Positions 1-8,284 of a stretch of 31,500 bases of DNA are shown here, one piece after another. Position 1 is the stretch's first letter, and the number at the start of each line of letters is the position of its first letter. The notes under the pieces are model-generated. The model made no database searches and was not told the origin of the DNA. It was given only the letters and a program-made list of their open reading frames with translations. A program made the position numbers and the translations under genes. Origin of the DNA: Dinoroseobacter sp042096155 (GTDB lineage: Bacteria; Pseudomonadota; Alphaproteobacteria; Rhodobacterales; Rhodobacteraceae); assembly GCA_042096155.1 (NCBI GenBank), contig JBELMC010000026.1:1-31500 (forward strand). Reading direction: 5' to 3'.

Positions 1-749
1 GGTCTCTTGAAGACCTCACCGCCCGGGAAATTTTTGACCAGGGCGAATTCGAGCTTGCGTCCGACAACATCGAGAAAGCCGCTGAACTGTTTGCCGAAGT
101 TGAGCGTCTGTATCCTTATTCCGAACTTGCACCGCGCGCATTGGTGATGCAGGCGTTCGCGTTCCACAAAGCGCGTGATTATGAAAAAAGCCGCGCCGCT
201 GCGCAGCGCTATGTTGACAGCTATCCCGCCTCTGAAGATGCAGCCTACTCGCAATATTTACTGGCGTTGTCGTATTATGATCAGATCGACGACATCGGCC
301 GGGACCAACGACTGACGTTTCAGGCTTTGCAGGCCTTGCGTCTGGTGACGGAGCGCCATCCCGACAGTGAATGGGCGCGCTCGGCGATGGCCAAGTTCGA
401 TCTGGCGTTCAACCATCTTGCGGCGAAGGAAATGGAAGTGGGGCGCTATTATCTAAAGCGCCAGCATTACACCGCATCGATCAACCGGTTTCGAGTTGTT
501 GTCGAAGATTTCCAGACCACAACCCACACACCCGAGGCCCTGTACCGCCTGGTTGAAGCCTATCTCTCGCTGGGTTTGACAAACGAGGCGCAAACCGCTG
601 GCGCCATCTTGGGACACAATTTCCAAGCCACCGAATGGTATGAAGACGCTTTTGCGCTGCTGACCAAGCAAGGGCTCAGCGCCGAAGCCGAGGGGACCGG
701 TTGGCTGCCAAGCATTTACCGTCGCATGATCCGGGGCGACTGGCTGTAG
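1..749 (+). CDS. bamD: Outer membrane assembly lipoprotein BamD, 5'-truncated by window edge
   Basis: The reading frame is open from base 3, so the true start with its lipoprotein signal lies outside the window. About 248 C-terminal residues are visible. They open with AREIFDQGEFELA and run through helical TPR-like repeats, including the BamD-typical stretches RLYPYSELAPRALVMQAFA and RYVDSYPASEDAAYSQYL. BamD is the essential lipoprotein partner of BamA in the machine that inserts beta-barrel proteins into the outer membrane; it acts on the periplasmic face. The gene is followed 39 bases later by recN in the same direction, an order common in Rhodobacterales. No frameshift is visible. The family call is by recognition of the protein sequence and is firm; only the N-terminus is unseen. 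Confidence 0.93.
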   Translation, partial: SLEDLTAREIFDQGEFELASDNIEKAAELFAEVERLYPYSELAPRALVMQAFAFHKARDYEKSRAAAQRYVDSYPASEDAAYSQYLLALSYYDQIDDIGRDQRLTFQALQALRLVTERHPDSEWARSAMAKFDLAFNHLAAKEMEVGRYYLKRQHYTASINRFRVVVEDFQTTTHTPEALYRLVEAYLSLGLTNEAQTAGAILGHNFQATEWYEDAFALLTKQGLSAEAEGTGWLPSIYRRMIRGDWL

Positions 750-788
750 CACGTCACTGCAGAAAGCCGGTCCGGGGGGGTGCCTGAT

Positions 789-2456
789 ATGTTGGTCAGT
801 CTCGAAATTCGGGACATCTTGATTATCGATCGGTTGGACCTCTGGGTGCAACCGGGCCTGAACGTGCTGACGGGTGAAACTGGGGCAGGAAAATCCATTT
901 TACTTGATGCGCTTGGTGCTGTTTTAGGCTGGAAGGGCCGCAGTGATTTTATACGCCAAGGCGCGGATAAGGGATCGGTGACGGCTGTGTTTCATGTCTC
1001 CGATGATCATCCCGCTGTCGACGTGCTGTCAGATGCGGGAATAGATGTTGAGGATGGAGAGATCATCATCACCCGCGCCCAAAGCGCTGAAGGCCGCAAA
1101 GTTGCGCGCATCAATGACCGATCGGCCACCGCCTCTTTGTTGCGAGCGCTGGGCGACACTTTGGTCGAATTGCACGGACAGCATGATGATCGCGGATTGC
1201 TGGACCCCAAAGGGCACCGCGCCTTGCTGGATGCGTTTGCAGGCAACAAAGATCTATCGGACGCGGTGCGCCTGGCTTGGGCAGAACGCAGCGCTGCCCG
1301 CAAAGCAATGATCGAGGCGGAAGCGGCAATCGCAGAGCTTGCGGCCGAAGAGGATTTCTTGCGCCACGCCGTGGCGGAGATGGACGCCTTGGATCCAAAA
1401 CCCGGTGAAGAGGGCGATCTGGACCGCAGCCGCCGCGCGATGCAAGCGGCCGCGAAAACCCGCGATGATGTGACAAAAGCCCATGGGGCCTTGGCAGGCT
1501 CGCATGCTGCTGAAGGTGCGATGTCGGATGCGCTGCGCTGGCTGGAAGACGCAAATGCCAAGATAATGGAGACAGATGCCTCCCCTCTATCTCCCGCGAT
1601 CGAGGCGTTGGGCCGCGCTATAGTCGAGCTTGATGAAGCTGTGGGTCTGATCGAAGATGCAGGCCAGACCATGGCCTTTGATCCCAATGTGTTGGAAACT
1701 GCCGAAGAGCGCTTATTCGCGATTCGGGCTCTGGCGCGCAAACACTCTGTCTTGGCCGACGATTTGGGGGATCTGGCCGAAAGCTTTCGATTGCGCTTGA
1801 CCCAGTTGGACAATTCGACTGCGCATCTGACCGCTTTGCAAGCGGCGCTCATGGACGCGGATCGCCGTTATGCGAAAGCCGCCGATGCGCTGTCCGACGC
1901 GCGCCGTGCAGCCGCTGACCGCTTGGATCATGCGATGACCTTGGAACTGGCGCCGCTAAAGATGGAACGCGCGGTATTTGCCACAAAGGTTGATCCGTCC
2001 AGCCATGGACCCGAGGGTCAGGACAGTGTCCTGTTCACGGTTTCCACCAACCCCGGGGCACCATCGGGGCCCTTGAACAAGATTGCCTCAGGCGGAGAGC
2101 TGTCGCGGTTCCTGCTGGCTTTGAAGGTGTGCTTGACCGCCGAGCAAGACCCAAAAACGATGATTTTTGACGAGATCGACCGCGGCGTTGGCGGTGCGAC
2201 TGCCGATGCTGTCGGCAAACGGCTGGCGGTCTTGGCTAAGGGCGGTCAAGTGTTGTGTGTCACGCATTCGCCGCAGGTCGCAGCCTTGGGTGATTTCCAT
2301 TGGCGGGTTCAAAAACGTATCGAGAATGACGTCACTTTATCGAGCGTGGTGGCGCTGGATACAGAGGCGCGATTGGATGAAATTGCCCGTATGTTAGCGG
2401 GGGATACCGTCACCGATGCCGCTCGTGCCGCAGCGCAGGCGTTGCTGGACGGTTAA
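789..2456 (+). CDS. recN: DNA repair protein RecN
   Basis: A 555-residue SMC-like ATPase involved in recombinational repair of double-strand breaks. Residues 29-36 are the Walker A motif GETGAGKS. The middle (about 150-370) is rich in Ala, Glu and Arg, as expected for coiled-coil arms. The ABC signature SGGELSR is at 434-440, and Walker B with the catalytic Asp-Glu (TMIFDE) is at 457-462. Both ATPase halves are present and the length suits the family. I chose the ATG at 789 because the protein then begins MLVSLEIRDILIIDRL, the usual RecN start, and a G-rich Shine-Dalgarno run (775-780) precedes it; a GTG at 780 would add only three residues. No LexA-type box could be made out in the short gap after bamD, so SOS control is not shown here. 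Confidence 0.95.
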   Translation: MLVSLEIRDILIIDRLDLWVQPGLNVLTGETGAGKSILLDALGAVLGWKGRSDFIRQGADKGSVTAVFHVSDDHPAVDVLSDAGIDVEDGEIIITRAQSAEGRKVARINDRSATASLLRALGDTLVELHGQHDDRGLLDPKGHRALLDAFAGNKDLSDAVRLAWAERSAARKAMIEAEAAIAELAAEEDFLRHAVAEMDALDPKPGEEGDLDRSRRAMQAAAKTRDDVTKAHGALAGSHAAEGAMSDALRWLEDANAKIMETDASPLSPAIEALGRAIVELDEAVGLIEDAGQTMAFDPNVLETAEERLFAIRALARKHSVLADDLGDLAESFRLRLTQLDNSTAHLTALQAALMDADRRYAKAADALSDARRAAADRLDHAMTLELAPLKMERAVFATKVDPSSHGPEGQDSVLFTVSTNPGAPSGPLNKIASGGELSRFLLALKVCLTAEQDPKTMIFDEIDRGVGGATADAVGKRLAVLAKGGQVLCVTHSPQVAALGDFHWRVQKRIENDVTLSSVVALDTEARLDEIARMLAGDTVTDAARAAAQALLDG

Positions 2457-2560
2457 AGATATCGACCGACCAGGGGTTTTGTAGAACTGAAATCGGCTGA
2501 CCGGCAGGCGCGTGCCGTTGCGTTCCGGATACGTGAGCAGCTCTTGAAGCAGCGCATCTA

Positions 2561-2638
2561 GAGCATGTTGCGTTTACGAGTTCATTTGCGAAACATGGCG
2601 ACACGAAACAGAAAAATCCAAACGCGATCCGTGCGCTC
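2561..2638. repeat. Imperfect inverted repeat between convergent genes
   Basis: Between recN and galM (convergent) lies a roughly 78-bp element beginning TAGAGCATGTTGCGTTT and ending AAACGC...GCTC. Exact arms are GAGC (2561-2564) with GCTC (2635-2638), and GCGTTT (2570-2575) with AAACGC (2620-2625); the bases between the paired blocks do not match. The right arm runs into the galM stop codon. It resembles the short AGAGCG-type ends seen around 9543 and 9961, so it could be a small non-autonomous or decayed mobile element, or simply a weak bidirectional terminator. Confidence 0.4.
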
Positions 2639-3569
2639 AGATGTCGGGATTGAACAGCGAGGTGGTGATTGGGACAATCTCGATTGTCGTCGTTTGCGTG
2701 TATGAACATTCCGGCGTGGCCAAAACGCTGGCAAGGTCAGAATTCACCGCATTCGGTACGGATTGTGGTTCCAGGCAAAAGCCCTGCCATGGATCAAATC
2801 CGTCGGTCAAAAAACGTCCTGAATACAGCTGCAATCCAGGTTGGTCCGTGCAAAGACGTAACCTGATACCTGCGCCTTGGGCTTCTGCGGCGATCGCGCG
2901 CGTACCAAGGTTCAAATGGGCATCGTGCGTTTTTTGTCCGATTGGAGTGGGGCGGCGAAAGTCATAGATACTGTCGGCGACGGGCAGGCAAACACCCGTT
3001 GGGATGCCATTTGCATCGGTGGGGCAATAGCTTTCAGCATCCAGCGTGACCAAAGTCTGGGGTGCTGGGATTCCCAAGTGGTAATAATTGTGTTGTGCCA
3101 GTGCAATCGGAGTGGGACGGTCCACCGATACCTGCATTTGATAGCGCAGTCGCGCGCCCTGCAAGGTCATGGTGACCGCGATCTCGGCGATACCGGGATG
3201 GCCGCTTTCGCCATCTGGCGAGACATAGCGCAGTTGTATGGCTGAGTTGGCACTGTCCGGTTCCAATGTCCAATTGCAAGCCCAGATACCGCTGGCTCCG
3301 CCGTGCAGTTGGTTGGCACCGTCATTTGCGGGTAAGGTGATGATCTCGTTGCCCAGGCGGTATCGCGCCGATGCGATACGATTTGCGACACGTCCTGCGA
3401 TAACCCCCAAAAAATTCGGATTGTGACGGTATCGTTCCGGGTCACGATGGCCCAAAACAACTGCTTGGCCATCGCTGATCCGCCAGCTCTGCGTGATCGC
3501 TCCTAAAGACAACACCGCCACTTGGGCCGCGTCGCTTTCCAGAACATGCCGCGTAATTTGGTCAGACAA
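2637..3569 (-). CDS. galM: Aldose 1-epimerase (galactose mutarotase family)
   Basis: A 310-residue protein that interconverts the alpha and beta anomers of aldoses in the cytoplasm; in this operon the likely substrate is xylose or a related sugar (inference). Family landmarks are in order: GVIAGRVANRIASARY at 55-70 with the substrate-binding Arg, NQLHGG at 86-91, QHNYYHLG at 159-166 with the likely catalytic His160, and LEPQ at 266-269 with the likely catalytic Glu267. Length is normal. The best start is a TTG at 3569, which overlaps the end of xylA by 8 bases and leaves about 22 residues before the conserved GA, as expected. There is no clear Shine-Dalgarno, so it is probably translationally coupled to xylA. 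It is the last gene of the xylB-xylA-galM operon. Confidence 0.88.
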   Translation of the reverse strand: MSDQITRHVLESDAAQVAVLSLGAITQSWRISDGQAVVLGHRDPERYRHNPNFLGVIAGRVANRIASARYRLGNEIITLPANDGANQLHGGASGIWACNWTLEPDSANSAIQLRYVSPDGESGHPGIAEIAVTMTLQGARLRYQMQVSVDRPTPIALAQHNYYHLGIPAPQTLVTLDAESYCPTDANGIPTGVCLPVADSIYDFRRPTPIGQKTHDAHLNLGTRAIAAEAQGAGIRLRLCTDQPGLQLYSGRFLTDGFDPWQGFCLEPQSVPNAVNSDLASVLATPECSYTQTTTIEIVPITTSLFNPDI

Positions 3570-4866
3570 AACGGTTTATGTAGTTTTCAAGCCGCTCCTG
3601 GCGTCCAGATTTCGGTTTTGGGTTGATGTCCTCGGCCAGAACCCGGGCACTGATTTCTTCGAGGGTCGAATTTAGCATCGTTTGGGCACCAGAGGTGTTC
3701 CAGCGCGCGTATCGTTCCGCCAAAGCAGCGTCCAATCCCCCATCTTGCAACATCAATGCAGCCGCCTTAAGGCCCCGAGCACAGACATCCATTCCGCCGA
3801 TATGGGCTTCGATCAGGTCGGTGGGGTCAAGCGACTGGCGGCGCAGTTTGGCATCAAAATTTGTGCCCCCTTGGGTGAAGCCGCCATTTTTAAGAATATG
3901 GTAATAACTCAATGCCACTTCTGGAACGGTGTTGGGAAATTGATCGGTGTCCCAGCCACTTTGATAATCATTGCGGTTCATATCGATGGATCCGAAAACG
4001 CCCAAGGCCGTGGCTGTGGCTATTTCGTGTTCAAAGGAATGCCCCGCCAAAATGGCATGCCCTTGCTCGAGGTTTAATTTTACCTCGTTTTCAAGGCCAT
4101 AGCGTTGGAGGAAACCATAGCAAGTTGCCGCATCATAGTCATATTGATGCTTGGAGGGTTCTTGTGGCTTTGGCTCCACAAGGATTTGGCCCTTGAAGCC
4201 AATCTTGTGTTTGTATTCGACGACCATGTTCAAGAATCGCCCCATATGATTCAGTTCACGGCCCATGTCGGTGTTGATCAAGGTCTCGTAGCCCTCACGC
4301 CCGCCCCACAAAACATAGTTCTCGCCACCCAGCCGCTGAGTGGCGTCCATACACGACTTCACCGTGGCGGCAGCATAGGCGAACACATCCGGATCGGGAT
4401 TGGTGGCAGCGCCGCTCATCCAGCGACGATGGCTGAACATATTGGCGGTCCCCCACAGCAGGCGCAGGCCCGTTTCGGCTTGCTTGCGTTCGAAGATATC
4501 CACAATCGCGTTGAGGTTGGACAGGCTTTCGGCGAACGTGTCGCCTTCGGGTCGGACGTCGGCATCGTGGAAACAATAGAACGGGACGCCCAGAAGGTTG
4601 AACATCTCGAAGGCCGTATCGGCTTTTAGCTTCGCCAAATCGAGGGTGTCACCGAACCATGGCCTCTCAAATGTTTGGCCGCCAAACGGATCACCACCGG
4701 GCCATGCAAAGCTGTGCCAATAGGCCACGCTGAAGCGCAAGTGATCTTCAAGACGCTTGCCCATGACGATCTCATCTGGGTTGTAATGCCTAAAAGCCAA
4801 GGGGTTGGTACTTTCCGGCCCCTCATAAGCGATCTTATCGATCCCATCAAAAAATCCAGTGGTCAT
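3562..4866 (-). CDS. xylA: Xylose isomerase
   Basis: A 434-residue class II xylose isomerase that converts D-xylose to D-xylulose, the first step of the isomerase pathway. All expected active-site and metal residues can be matched one position below their E. coli numbers: His100 and Asp103 (FHDADVRPEG), Glu231 and Lys233 (VEPKPQEPSKH), Glu267 and His270 (NLEQGHAILAGH), Asp295, Asp306 and Asp308 (GWDTDQFP), and Asp338 (TNFDAK). The ATG at 4866 shares ATGA with the xylB stop, and an AAGGAG Shine-Dalgarno sits just upstream inside xylB. The gene is intact. xylB lies upstream and galM downstream in one transcript. No xylose transporter or XylR-type regulator is in the window, so these must lie elsewhere. 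Confidence 0.97.
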   Translation of the reverse strand: MTTGFFDGIDKIAYEGPESTNPLAFRHYNPDEIVMGKRLEDHLRFSVAYWHSFAWPGGDPFGGQTFERPWFGDTLDLAKLKADTAFEMFNLLGVPFYCFHDADVRPEGDTFAESLSNLNAIVDIFERKQAETGLRLLWGTANMFSHRRWMSGAATNPDPDVFAYAAATVKSCMDATQRLGGENYVLWGGREGYETLINTDMGRELNHMGRFLNMVVEYKHKIGFKGQILVEPKPQEPSKHQYDYDAATCYGFLQRYGLENEVKLNLEQGHAILAGHSFEHEIATATALGVFGSIDMNRNDYQSGWDTDQFPNTVPEVALSYYHILKNGGFTQGGTNFDAKLRRQSLDPTDLIEAHIGGMDVCARGLKAAALMLQDGGLDAALAERYARWNTSGAQTMLNSTLEEISARVLAEDINPKPKSGRQERLENYINRFV

Positions 4867-6314
4867 AAAAGGCTCCTTAAGGCGGGATAGGCCGCGCGGT
4901 AGCGGGCTTGAGCATCGAAATAGGCGGCCCTGAAGTCGGGATTGGGCGTAATTTCATAAGCGATCTCGGGTTTGGTCATGACGTCTTGCCACGCGGCACC
5001 AGTTGTTGCGCAGATCGCCAGTCGGCAGGCGCCAAGCGCCGCCCCAAGTTCGCCTGCTCTTGGCACCTGGATCGGCAAGTCGAGCACGGATGCCAAAACA
5101 TTGAGCCAATAGCGCGACCCCGTACCACCGCCGATGGCCAGCAAGTGCTGGGGGTTTGCGCCAGTTTCACGCAGCGCATCAAGACTGTCGCGTTGTGCAA
5201 ATGCGACCCCTTGCATCACCGCGCGGGTCAATTCCTGCGCGCCAGAGGCAATGTCGAGGTTCACAAACCCGCCCCGGATGGTCGCATCATTATGCGGCGT
5301 CCGCTCGCCAGACAAATAAGGCAGAAACTGCACGTCTTCCGGCGCTGTCAGCGTATCGGGGATGGCGGCGCTGAGCGCTGCGGGCGTTTGTCCAAGCAAC
5401 CTTGCCAACCAATTCAGGCTGTCTGTTGCAGCCAATGTGACCCCCATTTGATACCAGGTTTCGGGAATTGCGTGACAAAATGTATGCACGGCGGTCTGGG
5501 GCATCGGTGCAAAGCGGTTACGGGCCGACAAAAGCACACCGGAGGTGCCCAGCGACACAAATCCATCGCCCTCGGCGATTGTTCCAACGCCACAAGCCGC
5601 AGCTGCATTGTCGCCGCCGCCACCAGCCACGACCACAGAACCCAAGACCCCCCAATCGGCAGCAAGAGACGCGCGTAACGTGCCGGAAACGGCACTGCCT
5701 TCGACAAGCTGCGGCATTTGCTCGACGCGCATTGCACTGGCGTCAAGCAAAGCGGTGCTCCAAGCCCGTTTGCCGACGTCCAGCCAGCTGGTCCCCGCAG
5801 CGTCGGACATGTCTGACACAACCTCGCCAGTCAACCAAAGCCGCAAATAATCTTTTGGCAACACCACTTTGTGAATTTTTGCGAATATCTCCGGCTCATT
5901 GTGCCGCAGCCAAGCAAGCTTTGGCGCCGTAAATCCGGGAAACACGATGTTGCCCGACAAAACGCGCATCGGCGGGGTTTGATCCAGCCGTGCGGCCTCT
6001 AGGTGACTGCGGGTGTCATTCCACAGGATGCATGGGCGCAGGACTTGTCCGTCCACATCCAGCAAAACTGCGCCATGCATCTGGCCGGAAAGACCGATTC
6101 CTGTCAAATCTGCAAATGAATTTGGGGCGTTTTGTTTCAGATCATTGACGCAGTGTTCCGCTGCTTCGATCCAGCAGGACGGATCCTGCTCTGACCAGCC
6201 TGCATGGGGGTGAGATACCGTAAAACCATGTTCAGCGGAATGGGTGACGCGACCACATGGCGTGCACAGTACCGCCCGCAGCCCAGATGTCCCGAGGTCG
6301 AATCCTAAATACAT
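4863..6314 (-). CDS. xylB: Xylulokinase
   Basis: A 483-residue sugar kinase of the FGGY family that phosphorylates D-xylulose with ATP to xylulose 5-phosphate for the pentose phosphate pathway. The N-terminal nucleotide-binding loop MYLGFDLGTSGLRAVL is at 1-16. GLSGQMHGAVLLD (74-86) matches the substrate-side motif of xylulokinases, and GGGGDNAAAACGVG (231-244) contains the probable catalytic base Asp235. The ATG at 6314 is preceded by a clear GGAGG. It is the first gene of the operon and overlaps xylA by four bases. Upstream is a 138-bp divergent gap shared with pxpA that carries a candidate promoter and operator. Confidence 0.95.
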   Translation of the reverse strand: MYLGFDLGTSGLRAVLCTPCGRVTHSAEHGFTVSHPHAGWSEQDPSCWIEAAEHCVNDLKQNAPNSFADLTGIGLSGQMHGAVLLDVDGQVLRPCILWNDTRSHLEAARLDQTPPMRVLSGNIVFPGFTAPKLAWLRHNEPEIFAKIHKVVLPKDYLRLWLTGEVVSDMSDAAGTSWLDVGKRAWSTALLDASAMRVEQMPQLVEGSAVSGTLRASLAADWGVLGSVVVAGGGGDNAAAACGVGTIAEGDGFVSLGTSGVLLSARNRFAPMPQTAVHTFCHAIPETWYQMGVTLAATDSLNWLARLLGQTPAALSAAIPDTLTAPEDVQFLPYLSGERTPHNDATIRGGFVNLDIASGAQELTRAVMQGVAFAQRDSLDALRETGANPQHLLAIGGGTGSRYWLNVLASVLDLPIQVPRAGELGAALGACRLAICATTGAAWQDVMTKPEIAYEITPNPDFRAAYFDAQARYRAAYPALRSLL

Positions 6315-6332
6315 GCATCCTCCATTGATCTT

Positions 6333-6361
6333 ATTAGCGCCTCTTTTAATTTTGATGTCAA
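6333..6361 (-). promoter_or_regulatory. Candidate sigma-70 promoter and operator for xylBA-galM
   Basis: On the reverse strand a TTGACA -35 hexamer (6361-6356) is followed 17 bases later by GCTAAT (6338-6333; 4 of 6 matches to TATAAT), about 20 bases before the xylB start. A short inverted repeat TTTGA-TG-TCAAA (6351-6362) overlaps the -35 box and would suit a repressor site. No regulator gene is adjacent, so the identity of any binding protein is unknown. Confidence 0.4.
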
Positions 6362-6397
6362 ACGCAGCGCACAGTCGTCATCGGCGCGTCTTTGCAA

Positions 6398-6442
6398 CCC
6401 CAATTTCTACCGGTACACCAGACCAAACTGGTTTGATTGGGG
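6398..6442 (+). promoter_or_regulatory. Inverted repeats in the pxpA leader
   Basis: CCCCAAT (6398-6404) and ATTGGGG (6436-6442) form a perfect 7-bp inverted repeat just upstream of the pxpA start. They enclose an 8-bp palindrome TACCGGTA (6408-6415) and a CAAAC-TG-GTTTG repeat (6425-6436). The second arm overlaps the Shine-Dalgarno of pxpA, so a hairpin here could hide it. The pattern is visible, but a role is only inference. Confidence 0.25.
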
Positions 6443-6452
6443 AAGATTGGGT

Positions 6453-7214
6453 ATGGTGACGTCTGTCGATCTGAACGCCGATATGGGCGAAAGCTACGGG
6501 CCTTGGACGATGGGGGACGATGCGGCGTTGCTGGGTGTGATATCCAGTGCGAATGTCGCCTGCGGTGGCCATGCGGGTGATCCAGTCGTGATGGCGGCCA
6601 CAGTCCGGGCCGCACTTGAAAAAAACGTCGCGATTGGGGCGCATCCCGGGTTCGAGGATAAACAGAATTTTGGCAGATATGCGCTGTCATTACCTGTGCC
6701 TGTGATCACACGTATGGTTCAGTATCAGCTTGGCGCGCTGCAGGCGATTGCAAAGGCAGAAGGTGGACGGGTCACACATCTTAAGCTTCACGGAGCGCTT
6801 GCAAACATGGCGACACAAAATCAAGAGTTGGCGCATGCATGCTTCTCGGCGGCGCTGGATGTTGATCCGGATTTGTTAATCTTCGCGATCGCTGCCACTG
6901 CGCAAGAACGTGCCGCCCAAGCCTTGAACATCCGGTATGCTGCCGAAATATTTGCGGATCGCGCCTATAATCGGGATGCCACTTTGGTGGACCGTGCGCG
7001 GCCGGGCGCTATCATTCACGATGCAAACGAAGCGGCGGCGCGGGTGGTGAAAATGGTCCAGAAAGGCGCAATTTTTGCGCAGTCCGGCGCGCCGATTCCG
7101 GCCCGCATTGACACGATTTGTCTGCATGGTGACACAGCAGGTGCGATCACGATTGCCCGACAGGTACGATCCCAACTGGCCGCCAATGGTATTGCTGTAA
7201 GTGCCAGACTTTGA
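6453..7214 (+). CDS. pxpA: 5-oxoprolinase subunit A (LamB/YcsF family)
   Basis: A 253-residue LamB/YcsF protein. With PxpB and PxpC it forms the ATP-dependent 5-oxoprolinase that opens the ring of 5-oxoproline to glutamate; PxpA is the hydrolytic, metal-dependent subunit. Family motifs are in order: DLNADMGESYG near the start, SSANVACGGHAGDP, GAHPGFEDKQNFGRYAL, THLKLHGALANM and EIFADRAYNRDATLVDR. Length is typical and the frame intact. The ATG at 6453 follows a GGGGAAGA Shine-Dalgarno; a TTG at 6447 is less likely. No pxpB or pxpC is nearby, so the partner subunits must be elsewhere or absent. It is divergent from the xylose operon. Decayed transposase DNA follows. Confidence 0.9.
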   Translation: MVTSVDLNADMGESYGPWTMGDDAALLGVISSANVACGGHAGDPVVMAATVRAALEKNVAIGAHPGFEDKQNFGRYALSLPVPVITRMVQYQLGALQAIAKAEGGRVTHLKLHGALANMATQNQELAHACFSAALDVDPDLLIFAIAATAQERAAQALNIRYAAEIFADRAYNRDATLVDRARPGAIIHDANEAAARVVKMVQKGAIFAQSGAPIPARIDTICLHGDTAGAITIARQVRSQLAANGIAVSARL

Positions 7215-7359
7215 TCTGCTCAGGCCGTTCGAAAATAGAGTGATGTGTTTTGTGCGCGATGGATCACGGGCAAAAGCCAGAACTTGGTTAATGGTTGTTC
7301 GATACACCTAAGCCATGTGGTTCGAACTTGGATCGTGATGGGGCCCTTTAAGTTTCCAG

Positions 7360-7388
7360 ATGTGGTTCATTTTTTGGAAGAACCACAT
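7360..7388. repeat. Hairpin made of ATGTGGTTC inverted repeat
   Basis: ATGTGGTTC (7360-7368) is mirrored by GAACCACAT (7380-7388) with an 11-base T-rich loop, and the same 9-mer occurs once more as a direct copy at 7315-7323. It lies between pxpA and the transposase relic. It may be an end of the old insertion or a terminator for pxpA, although no T tract follows. The remaining DNA between 7215 and 7360 shows nothing recognisable. Confidence 0.35.
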
Positions 7389-7849
7389 TCTGTCAGCCGC
7401 TTCGCCGTTAACGCTTCGGGCGCAATTTCGCTCCGATATCGAAGAAATATGAACCGGACGGGTGGTGCAATTTCGACAGAAGGTTTCGCCTGCCACAGCT
7501 GTAAGGTGGGCGCGGCGGGCCGCCTGGCGCAGGATCCCGCCGCGATGCTTGCCTTGGATCGCTGCGCGATTGGCTGTGCTGGCATAACCTGGGTCCGCCA
7601 GCACCCGTGAGGCGTGGGTGTCTTGGATCTTGGTTTCAAACTCAGGGCTGTCGGCTTTATGGGCGGGGTCCCGTGGACCTTGTCGACAGGAACCCTGCGG
7701 CGCGCAGTTGCACGGATGAGACCACCATTGGGTCGTTCTTCGCATTGATACAGTCGATCCTGACCGCGGCATGGCTGACCAAAGCATCCAGCATTGTCTG
7801 GTTGCTTGCTCGGGTCAGTTTACGGATGCCGTGGGGGAAATCTGGCGGC
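7367..7849 (-). pseudogene. Decayed IS5-like transposase remnant
   Basis: Reverse-strand translations in two frames together resemble the second half of an IS4/IS5-type DDE transposase. One frame gives HGIRKLTRASNQTMLDALVS. After a frameshift, another gives THASRVLADPGYASTANRAA followed by GGILRQAARRAHLTA, which matches the 'ADxGYAS.ANRAxLxxxxRDGIxxKAAR' region around the second catalytic Asp of this family. The part after that, including the YxxxRxE..K region, no longer reads as transposase, and the N-terminus is missing. The relic runs to within a base of the stop codon of the neighbouring YeeE-type gene. Exact limits and the IS name cannot be fixed by eye. Confidence 0.65.
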
Positions 7850-8281
7850 TCATTGGGCCACCTGCGTTTTCACTGGGGCGGACAAGATCCGGCGGAGCAC
7901 AAATCCAACCGCAACGGAGACGAGAAACAAGACCACTTCCCAACGGCCAGTGCCGAGCGCCGGGATGGCGGCACCCGGGCAAAAACCCGCGATGCCCCAG
8001 CCAATGCCAAAGAGGGCTGAACCGCCAATCAATTTGCGATCGAGCACGGTCGAGGTCGGTATCTGAAACCGACTCTCAAACAGCGGTGCCGCGCGACGCC
8101 AGACAAGACGGTAGCCAAAAAACGTCACAAACAAAGCGCCGCCCATGACAAAGGCAAGGCTCGGATCCCATATGCCTGTGATATCAAAGAAATTTAGGAC
8201 TTTCGCTGGGTCCATCATGCCAGAGACGGCAATCCCCACACCAAAGACCAGACCCACAAAAAGTGCGTAAAGCAGTTTCAT
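7850..8281 (-). CDS. YeeE/YedE-type sulfur transport membrane protein (DUF6691-like)
   Basis: A 143-residue integral membrane protein with four hydrophobic stretches (about 3-22, 41-60, 86-103 and 112-131). GFCPGAA near residue 100 carries the conserved Cys of the half-size YeeE/YedE (DUF6691) group. Full-length members such as TsuA import thiosulfate; the half-size pairs are thought to work as a two-subunit unit, with substrate not proven. The ATG at 8281 has a good GGAGG that sits across the stop codon of the upstream gene, giving a 3-base gap and tight coupling. It is the last of three genes transcribed together; decayed transposase DNA starts right after its stop. Confidence 0.85.
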   Translation of the reverse strand: MKLLYALFVGLVFGVGIAVSGMMDPAKVLNFFDITGIWDPSLAFVMGGALFVTFFGYRLVWRRAAPLFESRFQIPTSTVLDRKLIGGSALFGIGWGIAGFCPGAAIPALGTGRWEVVLFLVSVAVGFVLRRILSAPVKTQVAQ

Positions 8282-8284
8282 TGC

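Noticed and set aside
1007..1852. Long reverse open frame (281 codons) opposite recN
   Set aside because: Low-complexity Ser/Ala/Arg translation, fully antisense to a well-supported gene; a codon-bias shadow.
4908..5678. Forward open frame opposite xylB
   Set aside because: Cys- and Arg-rich translation without motifs; antisense to an intact xylulokinase gene.
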